This document shows, in pieces, positions 50,131 through 58,601 of a DNA stretch of 64,000 bases. Numbering within the stretch: the stretch's first letter is position 1; the number at the start of each line of letters is the position of its first letter. The DNA comes from CBDCFV01 sp963664625 (GTDB lineage: Bacteria > Chloroflexota > Dehalococcoidia > Lucifugimonadales > UBA3495), in the NCBI GenBank assembly GCA_963664625.1, contig OY761541.1:2046001-2110000 (forward strand), given 5' to 3'. The notes under the pieces were generated by a model. The model made no database searches. It was not told the DNA's origin and saw only the letters and a list, made by a program, of their open reading frames with translations. Both the position numbers and the translations under genes were made by a program.

Positions 50131-51164
50131 TTGGATATGGGCGGCAGGTTGTCGACGATTTGCGACCAACTGTCGCCGCCGTCTTCGCTGCACCAGACCT
50201 CGCCGGAAGCGGTTGCGGCAAAGATTGAGAACGACTCGCCCCAGTCTTCCAGGCTCATGGCCTCTACGGCCGATTGCATCCGGTCCGGCAGCCCGTTTTG
50301 CAGGTGCTCCCACGTCCTGCCGCCGTCGGTGCTGCGAGATATGCGGCTTCCCGCGAAGTGGGTCTGGGGCCATGACCCGGGACCATATTGGGCGGCGGCC
50401 ACGAATACCAGGTCGGGTTGACGCGGGTGCAGCACCAGCAGGTCCGGGTAGGCGCCAAGCTCGTGGTCGGTGGTTGCCCAGTGCTCCCAGGAATCGCCCC
50501 CGTCCGACGTAACGTACAACCCGTCGCCCCCGGTGATGTACATCCGGTCGGCATTCAACGGGTTTATCACCGTGCGGTGAACGTCGTCGTCCATGCCCGG
50601 AATAGTCGTGAAGGTCTTGCCGCCGTCGACGCTCTTTTGTAGCCCGCCGACCTCGATGCCGATGAACAACGTGTCCGGGTCGCCGGGATGGAAGTTAATG
50701 TGCTTGGTGTGGGCGATGTGGGGAGGGCCGGGGAAGTGCCACTTGGAAGTATCCACCGACCGCAACGCCGGAAGCTCGGCCCAATGTCTGCCAAGATCGT
50801 CGCTGTAGAACAGGTGGGCCGGTTGGGTGCCGGCGAATATTCTCACCTTGCCGTTGACGCGTTTGGCCGCAAGGCTGTAAACGTCGTGCTGGGTAATCCC
50901 ATCGTCTCTCCGCTCCCAAGTCTGTCCTCCGTCCTCGCTAACGTACACGGTATCATGGGTAGCCCCCACTACAATCGCGCCGCTCTCCGGTTCGACGATG
51001 ACGGCGTGTATGTGCTTGTCGGGCAATGCCCGGTGGGTCTCAGTCCATCCGTCGCCATTCCGTTTCAGAAACGCCAAGCCGTCCTTGGTGCCTACCAGGA
51101 CTTCGTCGGACCTGGACTTCGATGAAAAGATAGTGTCGCCGCCGTGGGATAGCGTTATAGCCAT
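50097..51164 (-). CDS. BNR/sortilin-like beta-propeller protein
   Basis: 355 residues with the start at ATG 51164 (AAGGAGG upstream). Multiple Asp-box/BNR motifs of the form S-x-D-G-G-x-T-W (YVSEDGGQTWERRDDG, SVDGGKTF, TSDGGDSWEHW, STDGGRTWEHL, SEDGGDSW), giving a seven-blade-like propeller related to VPS10/sortilin and sialidases. No catalytic residues of sialidases and no signal peptide. Glycan or protein binding is plausible. Its original 3' end overlapped the selenoprotein gene. Confidence 0.9.
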   Translation of the reverse strand: MAITLSHGGDTIFSSKSRSDEVLVGTKDGLAFLKRNGDGWTETHRALPDKHIHAVIVEPESGAIVVGATHDTVYVSEDGGQTWERRDDGITQHDVYSLAAKRVNGKVRIFAGTQPAHLFYSDDLGRHWAELPALRSVDTSKWHFPGPPHIAHTKHINFHPGDPDTLFIGIEVGGLQKSVDGGKTFTTIPGMDDDVHRTVINPLNADRMYITGGDGLYVTSDGGDSWEHWATTDHELGAYPDLLVLHPRQPDLVFVAAAQYGPGSWPQTHFAGSRISRSTDGGRTWEHLQNGLPDRMQSAVEAMSLEDWGESFSIFAATASGEVWCSEDGGDSWSQIVDNLPPISKGSHYAMLMPA

Positions 51165-51352
51165 CGAATCCTCCTTGCTAAGACGGGCGATGCCCGCCAC
51201 TGTATGCTTGTTGATGCAAGCATAGGTTGGTGAACTATGGGCGTCAATCCCGATAGTTCTTGGCGCCACTGGCTCACCAGGGGGCTTGGCCGTGTTAAAA
51301 TTGTGCAGTATAGCTTTGAACGCAGCTTTAGGGAGCGGCTTGGAGGTCATAC

Positions 51353-52435
51353 ATGCACTTTGGCATGATAATGGAATGCGATTACCGGTACGGGTCCACC
51401 CAGGAGGAGGCTTTTGACGAGGCCTTCCACTTGGCGGATGCGGCGGAATCTGGGGGCATGGACGGGGTATGGCTGGCGGAAAGGCACTTCGCCGCGCCGC
51501 TTAATCCCTTGGACGACCAGGGCGCCGGCATACCCTCGATAGTGTCGGCCCCGCTCATCATGGCCAGCGCCATCGCCGCCCGCACCGAACGGCTGAGGAT
51601 CGGCATAGCGGTCAACGTGCTGCCTTTGAACCACCCCATTCGCATGGCCGAAGAGATTGCCACCGTCGACCAGGTCAGCCGGGGCCGGTTCGACTTCGGC
51701 GCGGGACGCAGCGGGTTCGCCCGTTCCTACGAGGGCTATGGCATCCCATACGAGGAGAGCCGGGAACGGTTCCAGGAGTGCTTGGACGTCATCCTGGCCG
51801 CTTGGACCAACGAACGGTTTTCCCACCAAGGGAAGCACTACACTTTCGACAACGTTTGCGTCCTGCCCAAGCCTTACCAGAAGCCCTACCCGCCGGTGAG
51901 GATCGCCGCCACAACCATCGATACGTTCCCCATGGTGGGTAAGCAGGGACACAACATCTTCGTGGGTCTTCGCGGCATGGACAGGCCCGACCTGGTGCGC
52001 AATCTGGAGGTGTACCGGCAGGCGTGGCGGGACGCGGGCCACGCCGGTGAAGGCGACGTTCTGCTGCGCATCCCGGTCTACGTGGCGGAGACCGACGAGA
52101 TAGCCCTCGAAGAAGCCCAAGCCAGCACCATGCGCTCCTACCGGCGGATGGCCCAAAACTACGCCGCTTCGTCCACCGACGCAGGGGCAACGGCTTCCGA
52201 GGAACGGGTAGAGCGCGGGCAGCGGCTGTCCCAAGTGACTTACGAAGACCTGCTGCGGGACCGGTTGGCATACGGCAGCCCGGAATCGGTGGCGCGGCAA
52301 TTGGCGGAGATACAGTCGGAACTGCAACTGTCCGGCGTCATCACCGAGATGAACGTTGGCGGGCTGATACCCCAGGACCGGGTGCTCAACTCCCTCAAGC
52401 TGTTCACCCAGGAAGTGATACCGGCCCTTTCTTAA
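51353..52435 (+). CDS. LLM-class flavin-dependent oxidoreductase
   Basis: 360 residues, bacterial luciferase-like TIM barrel. MHFGMIMECDYRYG, GVWLAERHFAAPLNPL, RIGIAVNVLPLNHPIRMAEEIATVDQ, RGRFDFGAGRSGFARSYEGYG are characteristic. Flavin or F420 as cofactor; oxygen-dependent monooxygenation or dehydrogenation of an organic substrate. ATG at 51353 follows TTGGAGGTCAT. Confidence 0.93.
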   Translation: MHFGMIMECDYRYGSTQEEAFDEAFHLADAAESGGMDGVWLAERHFAAPLNPLDDQGAGIPSIVSAPLIMASAIAARTERLRIGIAVNVLPLNHPIRMAEEIATVDQVSRGRFDFGAGRSGFARSYEGYGIPYEESRERFQECLDVILAAWTNERFSHQGKHYTFDNVCVLPKPYQKPYPPVRIAATTIDTFPMVGKQGHNIFVGLRGMDRPDLVRNLEVYRQAWRDAGHAGEGDVLLRIPVYVAETDEIALEEAQASTMRSYRRMAQNYAASSTDAGATASEERVERGQRLSQVTYEDLLRDRLAYGSPESVARQLAEIQSELQLSGVITEMNVGGLIPQDRVLNSLKLFTQEVIPALS

Positions 52436-52437
52436 AA

Positions 52438-52529
52438 ACTATCTCAAACCTTGATGGTGGATCGATGCTATGGATTCCCGCCTTCGCGGGAATGACGGGT
52501 TGGGCAGTTCACCAAGTTTTGAGATGGCC
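52438..52529. mobile_element. MITE-like element, family B
   Basis: About 92 bp with imperfect 20-bp inverted ends (actatctcaaaccttg and caagttttgagatgg) and an internal attcccgc palindrome at 52471-52496. Lies between convergent genes. Confidence 0.65.
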
Positions 52530-52530
52530 T

Positions 52531-53319
52531 TTAACCCGCGTCGATTGCTGCCTCGGCTTCCAACCGGGGCAGAATGAACTCTTCGATGGCCTGTGCCAAG
52601 CCGTCCTCTTCGGCGGACGGGGCGATATAATCGGCCAACGCCTTCAGCTCTTCCGGGGCGTCGCCCATGACGATGCGCGAGCCGCAGACCTTCAGCAGGG
52701 GCAGGTCGTTGTAGCTGTCGCCAGCGGCAACCGCGTCTTCTACTCCGGCTCCCAGCATAGACATCAGTTGCGTTGCGGCTGTGCCCTTGTCCACGCCTAA
52801 ACAGGTGAAGTCCACCGCCCACAGGTCATTGTAGGGCAGGTAAACCTTGATAACCTGCATATCGCCGTCGCCGCTCAACTCGGCGGCTACAGCGTTGGCC
52901 GTTGATTCCGTCATATCCAGTGCAGACACCCTCACCACGTCCCAGCCGTTGATTTGATCAAAGCTCCTGACCGAGTCCGCAGGATAGGTTGCTATGAATT
53001 CTACGCCGTGCCTGTGGAGATAACTCACAACCCTTTCCGCATTGGCCGGGTCCAACGGGCTGAACCACAGGATTTGGCCGTTGGAAGGGTCTACGATTCT
53101 GGCTCCCCCGTCGCAAATCTGGGGAGACGTGAGACCAACATGGTTGGCGTACTCCACGGTCTGACGGCTTTCCCGCCCGGTGGCAATTGACACGGGAATC
53201 CGCCGGGCCAACCGCTCCACCGCCTCTTTGACCCTGGCCGACACCTCTTCGCTGGGGTCGATGAGGGTGCCGTCCAGATCGACAATGAGTGCTCGGATCA
53301 AAGGATGGCGTTCGCTCAT
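52531..53319 (-). CDS. Cof-type HAD-IIB phosphatase
   Basis: 262 residues. Motif I RALIVDLDGTLIDPSEEVSA with the nucleophile Asp, motif II SIATGR, the lysine in IKVYLPYN region and motif IV GDSYNDLPLLKV. Cof/HAD-IIB enzymes dephosphorylate sugar phosphates, pyridoxal or flavin phosphates. Its start overlaps the LLM oxidoreductase stop by 4 nt, so the pair is cotranscribed. Confidence 0.92.
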   Translation of the reverse strand: MSERHPLIRALIVDLDGTLIDPSEEVSARVKEAVERLARRIPVSIATGRESRQTVEYANHVGLTSPQICDGGARIVDPSNGQILWFSPLDPANAERVVSYLHRHGVEFIATYPADSVRSFDQINGWDVVRVSALDMTESTANAVAAELSGDGDMQVIKVYLPYNDLWAVDFTCLGVDKGTAATQLMSMLGAGVEDAVAAGDSYNDLPLLKVCGSRIVMGDAPEELKALADYIAPSAEEDGLAQAIEEFILPRLEAEAAIDAG

Positions 53320-54389
53320 TGAGTCAGGGCCGGGATAACTTCTTCGCCGAACAGTCTCAGGGATTTCATGGACTGTTCCTGGGGCATGTCCCCGAACCGG
53401 TGGTTGGCGCAGAAGATATTGTACCCCACGAGTTCATGCTGCTCTTTCAGCTTGCGGGCCACCGTCTCCGGGCTGCCCACCAAGGCCAGGCCGTTGTCAA
53501 TCCAGAAGTCGTAGGAGGATCCCATTCCTTGGAACACCCGGGCAAGCTCCTGATTGGTGGGCGTGTCCTGGTTGCCCAGGAAGCCAATGCGGGTCCTGGC
53601 GATGCCGTCCCTGCCCAACGCACGGGAGGTCAACAGCGGCTGTTCCGCCTGTTGACGCGCCAACTCGTCGGTCTCGGCGACGTGTACGGCCCGCATCAGG
53701 AAGGTGCGGGGCATGGGGCCGGGGTGTTCGCTCTCCTTCCACACCTTTCGGAAGTACTCGAACTTTTCGGCAACCACGGGGTCGACGTCCAGGTTTTGCG
53801 AGACGTTGTAGTTGTTCTTGGCGGCATACTCCAGGGATGCCGGGCTATGCGCGCCCACCCAGACCGGCGGATGGGGCTGCTGGAAAGGCTTGGGCACCGG
53901 AAGAGCCTCGTCATACTGCCAGTATTGTCCGTTATAGGTGACTTCGTCCTGGGTCCATGCCTTGATGATGATGTCGAGGGCCTCGCTGGCCATCCTCTGC
54001 CGCTCGAAGAAGTTCATGTTCCACCGGATGAACTCGTGCTCGGCCACCCCGATGCCGGTGCCGAACTCCAGCCGCCCATGGGACAACTGGTCCAGCATGG
54101 CCGCTTCCTGGGCCAGCCGCATGGGGTTGTAAAAGGGCAGTTGGTAGATCATCACGCCGATGCGCAGCTTGCTGGTGCGCTGGGCCACCGCCGACAGGTA
54201 CACGCTGGGGGCGGTGTTCTGGCCTACGTGGGAGTTCTGGTGCTCAATGATGTAGTAGGAGTGGTAGCCCAACTCCTCGGCCAGCACGGCCTCCCGCAGG
54301 TGCTGGTCATAGACCTCGGCGACCGTGGGCGCTTGTGCCATGTCCTGAACACCGAAGCCGTCCCACAGTGCAAACTCCAACTTTCCCAT
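53316..54389 (-). CDS. LLM-class flavin-dependent oxidoreductase
   Basis: 357 residues with the start at ATG 54389 (AGAGGTGTCGC upstream); the frame extends to 54500 but without support. KLEFALWDGFGVQD, ELGYHSYYIIEHQNSHVGQNTAPSVYLSAVAQRTSKLRIGVMIYQLPFYNPMRLAQEAAMLDQLSHGRLEFGTGIGV show the luciferase-like fold. The HAD phosphatase is downstream in the same operon. Substrate unknown. Confidence 0.93.
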   Translation of the reverse strand: MGKLEFALWDGFGVQDMAQAPTVAEVYDQHLREAVLAEELGYHSYYIIEHQNSHVGQNTAPSVYLSAVAQRTSKLRIGVMIYQLPFYNPMRLAQEAAMLDQLSHGRLEFGTGIGVAEHEFIRWNMNFFERQRMASEALDIIIKAWTQDEVTYNGQYWQYDEALPVPKPFQQPHPPVWVGAHSPASLEYAAKNNYNVSQNLDVDPVVAEKFEYFRKVWKESEHPGPMPRTFLMRAVHVAETDELARQQAEQPLLTSRALGRDGIARTRIGFLGNQDTPTNQELARVFQGMGSSYDFWIDNGLALVGSPETVARKLKEQHELVGYNIFCANHRFGDMPQEQSMKSLRLFGEEVIPALTQ

Positions 54390-54469
54390 GCGACACCTCT
54401 CGTAAGCCGTCTGAAAGGCGGTCTGGTTTCTCCAACTCCAAGTGGTCCCGGATTGGTCTCCACAATAAA

Positions 54470-54497
54470 TTAGAGAGGGGAGGGATCCCCTCTCTAA
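54470..54497 (-). terminator. Terminator-like hairpin of the coiled-coil gene
   Basis: TTAGAGAGGGG and CCCCTCTCTAA form an 11-bp perfect stem with loop AGGGAT. On the minus strand it follows the stop at 54521 by 23 nt and is followed by TTTATTG. Confidence 0.7.
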
Positions 54498-54520
54498 CAC
54501 ACTGGTTACAGGTGATGGCG

Positions 54521-54760
54521 TTAGCTGCCTATGAAACGACTGGCGAAGGTCGCCACAACCACAGCCCCACCCACAGCGATGATAGTGTAGAACAGGCGGT
54601 CAATCCGCCGGTTCACTTCAAGCAGAGCAGTGTTTGTCTGGCGCTGGTTTTCCAGCACGGTAGCCTCCAGGCTGCTCAGCCGTTCTTCCAGACGGCGCAA
54701 CCCTTCCTCCAACCGGCCAAGGGTGTACCATATATTGTCGCTGTCAGCTTGGGCGACCAC
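54521..54760 (-). CDS. Small coiled-coil membrane protein
   Basis: 79 residues. Helical LEEGLRRLEERLSSLEATVLENQRQTNTALLEVNRRIDRLFYTIIAVGGAVVVATFASRFI: a short coil and one membrane span. The tail matches that of the hendecad protein at 46876 (RRIDRLYYGFLAMSGALAVA), so both belong to one family of membrane-anchored coiled coils. Confidence 0.68.
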   Translation of the reverse strand: MVAQADSDNIWYTLGRLEEGLRRLEERLSSLEATVLENQRQTNTALLEVNRRIDRLFYTIIAVGGAVVVATFASRFIGS

Positions 54761-54787
54761 TACGCTACTCCATCCGAAGAGTAAAGC

Positions 54788-55237
54788 TTAACTGAACACC
54801 AACTCCGTGTTTTTCCGGCCAGGGCGGCGCATTTCCTCCAACCCTTCTTCCGCGGTGTCGAAGGTGTTGCAGAACAACTCGATGCCGTTGCCGTCGGGGT
54901 CCTTGATGTAGATGCTCTTGGTCATGCTGTGGTCGGTGGTGCGCATCTCCATCCCGTGGTCTTGGAGCTTGTGGTAATAGGCGGTCAGCGTTTCGAAGTC
55001 TTCAACCTGGATGGCCATGTGGTTCAGTCCCAGCGCGCCTTCCTTGACCGGCTCGGCGTCGGGAGCGGCTTGGAAGAGGGCCAGGTCGTGGTGAATCCTG
55101 CCACAGGTCAAAAAGGTGCCGAAGCCCGGCCGCTCGACCGCGATCTCAAACCCCAAGACGTCGGTGTAGAACTTGGTGGAAGCTTCCTGGTCCTTGACGT
55201 TGATTACAAGATGGCCGACTCTCTTTGGTGATGGCAT
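54788..55237 (-). CDS. VOC-family protein (glyoxalase/dioxygenase fold)
   Basis: 149 residues. VGHLVINVKDQEASTKFYTDVLGFEI, GLNHMAIQVEDFETLTAYYHKLQDHG and IYIKDPDGNGIELF are the vicinal-oxygen-chelate pattern, with metal ligands His (GHLVI), His (NHMAI) and Glu (IELF). Such proteins include glyoxalase I, extradiol dioxygenases and fosfomycin-resistance enzymes; the role here is not fixed. The ATG at 55237 follows AAAAGGAGAAG. Confidence 0.92.
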   Translation of the reverse strand: MPSPKRVGHLVINVKDQEASTKFYTDVLGFEIAVERPGFGTFLTCGRIHHDLALFQAAPDAEPVKEGALGLNHMAIQVEDFETLTAYYHKLQDHGMEMRTTDHSMTKSIYIKDPDGNGIELFCNTFDTAEEGLEEMRRPGRKNTELVFS

Positions 55238-55340
55238 ACTTCTTCTCCTTTTGACAACTCAATGCGCGCACGCATTTGTTGAAGGTTACTATAACCCTGC
55301 GGTGATTGTTTGCCAAGAGTAGAGAGGTGCACCCTGTAGG

Positions 55341-56312
55341 TCAGGGCGCACTGTTGCGGGGCACGTCGTCAGGCGTGGTCCCGCTTCTCCGGTGTACATG
55401 GTCCACGATGGCGTTGATAGCCTCGTTCAGTTTCTCCTGGAGGTCCTGTTTTTCCTCCGGGGTCATGATGTGGTTCGTCCCGCCGTACCGGTATGTCACC
55501 GCGTAGAGTTCCAACCAGTTCTGGGTGCGGGCTGGATTCCGGCTGTCGGCGTAGCTGGTTGCGTCCAAGAGGAAGTCTACTTTTTCCTGCACCTGTCCGA
55601 AGTGGGGATCGGTGTGGGTCTCCTCATTCTGGATGTCGGTCCAGAGGGGTCCGAAGTCGTGCCCCCAGTCCCGTTGTTGGTTGTAGGTGGATAGCAGTGT
55701 TTTCAGAGCGTTCTCGAAGGCTTGTTGTCCGGCGAATCCCAGTATCCGCTGCCTGGGACTGTTGTTTTCCACTCTTTCGTTGAATTCGTCGAGCCAGTCA
55801 AGGGCGTTTTCTATCCTGACCCTGGTCTCGGGCCAGTGGGATGGATAGTTAACCGTCCGGCCATTTACCGCCGAGAGCACAGAGCTCGCCGAGAATAACA
55901 AAAAAATCTCTGCGCTCTTTGCGTTTTCTGCGGTGAGAACGTCGTAACCCTCGATGTATTCTTCGTCCTCTTCATCGTAGTGCCGGTAGTCCGGTCGTTC
56001 CCGGCTCATCTCTACCCCGTAGGCGGCGGCCCGTCCCGCGATATGCCGGGCTGCCAGTCGGTTTGTCTCGAATTCGGTCTTGGTCATGACGCTGACGTCG
56101 CACCCGGTTTGTGTCGCCAGTCTTTCTCTTTCCCGGGCGGCCTTCCACCGTGCTTGAGTCTGCCAGTCTACCCGGTTGGTGTCGTCGGGAATGATGATGA
56201 GCAGGTCGGTATCCGAGTTGGGCCTGTGGTCTCCCCGGGCCCTGGAACCGAAGAGGATCACTCTTGCCCCGGGCATTTCGTCTTGGACGGCCTGGGCGAT
56301 GGCCAAGGCCAT
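55341..56312 (-). CDS. MNT-HEPN fusion protein carrying a 32-residue repeat insertion
   Basis: 323 residues. Nucleotidyltransferase motif VILFGSRARGDHRPNSDTDLLII (21-40) and a HEPN half (GFAGQQAFENALKTLLSTYNQQRDWGHDFGPL). Same architecture as 25322-26200. Residues 124-155 (DVLTAENAKSAEIFLLFSAS onward) are encoded exactly by the 96-bp repeat at 55849-55944 and have no counterpart in the other copy, so they are an insertion in a loop between the two domains. It may be a self-contained toxin-antitoxin unit. Confidence 0.85.
   Translation of the reverse strand: MALAIAQAVQDEMPGARVILFGSRARGDHRPNSDTDLLIIIPDDTNRVDWQTQARWKAARERERLATQTGCDVSVMTKTEFETNRLAARHIAGRAAAYGVEMSRERPDYRHYDEEDEEYIEGYDVLTAENAKSAEIFLLFSASSVLSAVNGRTVNYPSHWPETRVRIENALDWLDEFNERVENNSPRQRILGFAGQQAFENALKTLLSTYNQQRDWGHDFGPLWTDIQNEETHTDPHFGQVQEKVDFLLDATSYADSRNPARTQNWLELYAVTYRYGGTNHIMTPEEKQDLQEKLNEAINAIVDHVHRRSGTTPDDVPRNSAP
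55849..55944. repeat. 96-bp repeat, copy inside MNT-HEPN gene
   Basis: 92 of 96 positions equal 57921-58016. Contains purine-rich arms (gagagcacagag and ctctgcgctctttgcg) around a central aaaaaaa. Length is 32 codons, so the host frame is preserved. Confidence 0.93.
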
Positions 56313-56375
56313 CCGGTCCGGTCCCTTCGGTTTTTTGTCTCCGGCATTTGTCTATCCTTCTTTTGCCGGCAGCCT

Positions 56376-56801
56376 TCAGCCAAGAGCAGCGAGGCTGAAG
56401 GGGTTGATGACCCGGAGTCCATCGTAGTCTTGCTGGTCGTCCATGTCCTCGGAGTAAACCGCCTCACAGCCTATGGCTTCCGCTGCCGCCAGTATCGCCG
56501 CATCCCAGTAGGAGATGCCGAAACGGTCGCTGAGTTCCGTAGCCCTCCGGAAGACCTGCTCCGTCACCGGCTGCACGGGTATTCTCCTAAGGGTTTCAAT
56601 AAACCTGATAGCCTCCTGATGGGTCAGCCTGTTGGCCCGGGACTTTCTGGTAGCCTGGTAGTAGAACTCGGCCAGCACTTGGACTGATAGGGCAAGGTTG
56701 TCCCTGTCGGCTAGAATCTCAATGGCCAGGGCGCGCTTGTCGGCCTCTGAGGGGTCTGCGCTGACGGCATAGAGGAGGATGTTCGAGTCAGCGAGCCGCA
56801 T
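56376..56801 (-). CDS. PIN-domain toxin (VapC-like)
   Basis: 141 residues. Acidic PIN residues: RLADSNILLYAV (Asp), VLAEFYYQATR (Glu), ISYWDAAILAAAEAIGCEAVYSEDM (two Asp). Overlaps the antitoxin gene by 14 nt. Probable RNase. Confidence 0.88.
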   Translation of the reverse strand: MRLADSNILLYAVSADPSEADKRALAIEILADRDNLALSVQVLAEFYYQATRKSRANRLTHQEAIRFIETLRRIPVQPVTEQVFRRATELSDRFGISYWDAAILAAAEAIGCEAVYSEDMDDQQDYDGLRVINPFSLAALG

Positions 56802-57063
56802 TGCGCCGGTACATCTGCTCCCTGGTCAGGTTGTCAGCCATGGAGACCCCGATCCCCTTCTGCTGGAACTCCTCCGTTATCTCCCTCAGCTCTCGCTGGT
56901 GCTTTTCGCTCTCGGTTTTGCCCGAGGCTGCTTGGCCAGCCAGGTCCAGGAGCCTTATCATTTGGTCCCTGATCATTGCCGAGACGGAGGTCCCCTGTTC
57001 CGCGGCCATGATCCTCAGTCTTCGGTGGGTTTCGTCGTCCACGCTGACGCTGACGTTCTTCAT
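56788..57063 (-). CDS. Ribbon-helix-helix-type antitoxin
   Basis: 91 residues. NVSVSVDDETHRRLRIMAAEQGTSVSAMIRDQMIRLLDLAG is a ribbon-helix-helix DNA-binding start, followed by a helical toxin-binding tail. Upstream of the PIN toxin with overlapping ends; likely autorepressor. Confidence 0.87.
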   Translation of the reverse strand: MKNVSVSVDDETHRRLRIMAAEQGTSVSAMIRDQMIRLLDLAGQAASGKTESEKHQRELREITEEFQQKGIGVSMADNLTREQMYRRNAAR

Positions 57064-57303
57064 GTCTTTCGCTGCTGCTATTTCACTGAATCACTAATAT
57101 CCTTGCAGGAGTTTATCTGCTTCACATTCCCGCTGGCAACTTGGCAGGGTTCCTTGGATGTCCGTCGGTATCATCCCGTTTGCCCGCAAATTGGGATTTT
57201 GCTACACTAGCCACGCCTGCCGCGCCACCGTTTATTCGCCGGGGCGCCCCAGCTAGCCGCATGGCAGGGCGTAGCAGGCAGACCTATAGCAAGAGGAGCG
57301 GCC

Positions 57304-57924
57304 ATGATTTACGAAGTAAGGACCTATACCTTGAAACCGGGGTCGGTCGCCCAGTTTGAGGAAAACTTCGCCAAGGCGTTGCCGGCCAGGGAAAAGTATT
57401 CCAAGCTGGGCGCTTTCTGGCACACCGACATTGGCCCGTTGAACCAAGTGATCCACGTTTGGCCCTACGAGAGCGTCGACGAGCGCAACAGGATCCGGGC
57501 GGAGGCCGCCCAGGACCCGGAGTGGCCCCCCGCCAACCCGCCGGAAATGTACGTGAACATGGAGTCGGAAATATGGACCCCGGCCCCGTTCATGCGGCCT
57601 CTGGGCGGTGACCAGGCCCTGGGCAACATTTACGAGATGCGGACCTACACCTACGTGAACGGCGCAATGGGCGAGGTTATCAAGCGGTGGTCGGAAGCTA
57701 TACCTCACCGGGAAGAGTATTCGCCGTTGGCCGCGGCCATGTCCACCGAGCTTGGCAATCTCAACAAGTGGCTGCATATATGGCCCTACAAGGACCTGGA
57801 GCATCGTAACCAAGTGCGTGAGGAAGCCGGCAAGAACCCCCACTGGCCCGCCCCGACCCGCGAGTTCCTGGTGAAGCAGGAGAACAAGATCGTAGTCCCC
57901 TCGTCGTTCTCCCCGATGCATTAA
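57304..57924 (+). CDS. NIPSNAP-family protein (two domains)
   Basis: 206 residues in two homologous halves: IYEVRTYTLKPGSVAQFEENFAKALPAREKYSKLGAFW and IYEMRTYTYVNGAMGEVIKRWSEAIPHREEYSPLAAAM, each with the LNQVIHVWPYES / LNKWLHIWPYKD segment. NIPSNAP proteins are small dimeric alpha-beta barrels of unclear biochemical role. ATG at 57304 follows AGAGGAGCGGCC. A terminator follows after the repeat. Confidence 0.92.
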   Translation: MIYEVRTYTLKPGSVAQFEENFAKALPAREKYSKLGAFWHTDIGPLNQVIHVWPYESVDERNRIRAEAAQDPEWPPANPPEMYVNMESEIWTPAPFMRPLGGDQALGNIYEMRTYTYVNGAMGEVIKRWSEAIPHREEYSPLAAAMSTELGNLNKWLHIWPYKDLEHRNQVREEAGKNPHWPAPTREFLVKQENKIVVPSSFSPMH

Positions 57925-58016
57925 CCCTCCGGCCATTTACCGCCGAGAGCGCAGAGCGCGCCGAGAATAACAAAAAAATCTCTGCGCTCTTTGCGTTCTC
58001 TGCGGTGAGAACGTCG
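57921..58016. repeat. 96-bp repeat, intergenic copy
   Basis: Intergenic relative of 55849-55944 (92/96 identical), overlapping the NIPSNAP stop by a few bases. Confidence 0.93.
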
Positions 58017-58042
58017 GACAGGCCGTACCGCAACCACCGGTG

Positions 58043-58080
58043 ATTCCCCCATCCTTCTGTCAAAGAGATGGGGGAATTTT
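58043..58080 (+). terminator. Intrinsic terminator downstream of NIPSNAP
   Basis: ATTCCCCCATC and GATGGGGGAAT form a perfect 11-bp stem with a 13-nt loop, followed by TTTTAT. Confidence 0.8.
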
Positions 58081-58085
58081 ATAAT
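58057..58085 (+). promoter_or_regulatory. Possible promoter of the SnoaL-like gene
   Basis: CTGTCA, 17-bp spacer, TATAAT ending at 58085; overlaps the terminator. Start codon at 58112 is about 20 nt from the expected transcription start. Confidence 0.5.
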
Positions 58086-58111
58086 TGGCAAAGTCCGGGG
58101 CGAGGAGAGAT

Positions 58112-58510
58112 ATGATGGACCCGCACGCGACAGATATGGAAGACATAAAGGCGGCCAACCAGCGCTTTTACGACGCCTTCGGCGCCCTGGACATTCAGAT
58201 GATGGATGACCTGTGGGACACAACCGCATCGGCTATGTGCGTGCATCCCGGATGGGAACCGATAGTGGGGTGGGAAACGATTCGCGCCAGTTGGGCCGGG
58301 ATATTCGACAACACCACGCTGATGCACTTCAACATCCGCTACGTCAACGTGGCCGTGCATGGCGACGTTGGCTGGGTGACTTGTGTCGAGAATATCTCCA
58401 GTGTGCTGCGGGGCCGCGCCAGCAATTTCGGCGTGCTGGCGACCAACATCTTCATCCGCACCGGGGACGGCTGGCGGATGACGGCACACCACGCTTCGCC
58501 GGCCATGTGA
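58112..58510 (+). CDS. SnoaL-like/NTF2-fold protein
   Basis: 132 residues from ATG 58112 behind CGAGGAGAG. MEDIKAANQRFYDAFGALDIQMMDDLWD and VHPGWEPIVGWETIRASWAGIF, ending in GDGWRMTAHHASP, are a typical SnoaL_3/NTF2-like barrel, commonly with an unknown ligand or enzyme role. Confidence 0.88.
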   Translation: MMDPHATDMEDIKAANQRFYDAFGALDIQMMDDLWDTTASAMCVHPGWEPIVGWETIRASWAGIFDNTTLMHFNIRYVNVAVHGDVGWVTCVENISSVLRGRASNFGVLATNIFIRTGDGWRMTAHHASPAM

Positions 58511-58601
58511 CGGGGGAAACCGGTCAGAGGCGGGATGCAACTGTCTGAATCAAGATTCTCAGGATTGCAAGGATTAACAGGAAAAAGAAAGGGTAATTGG
58601 C

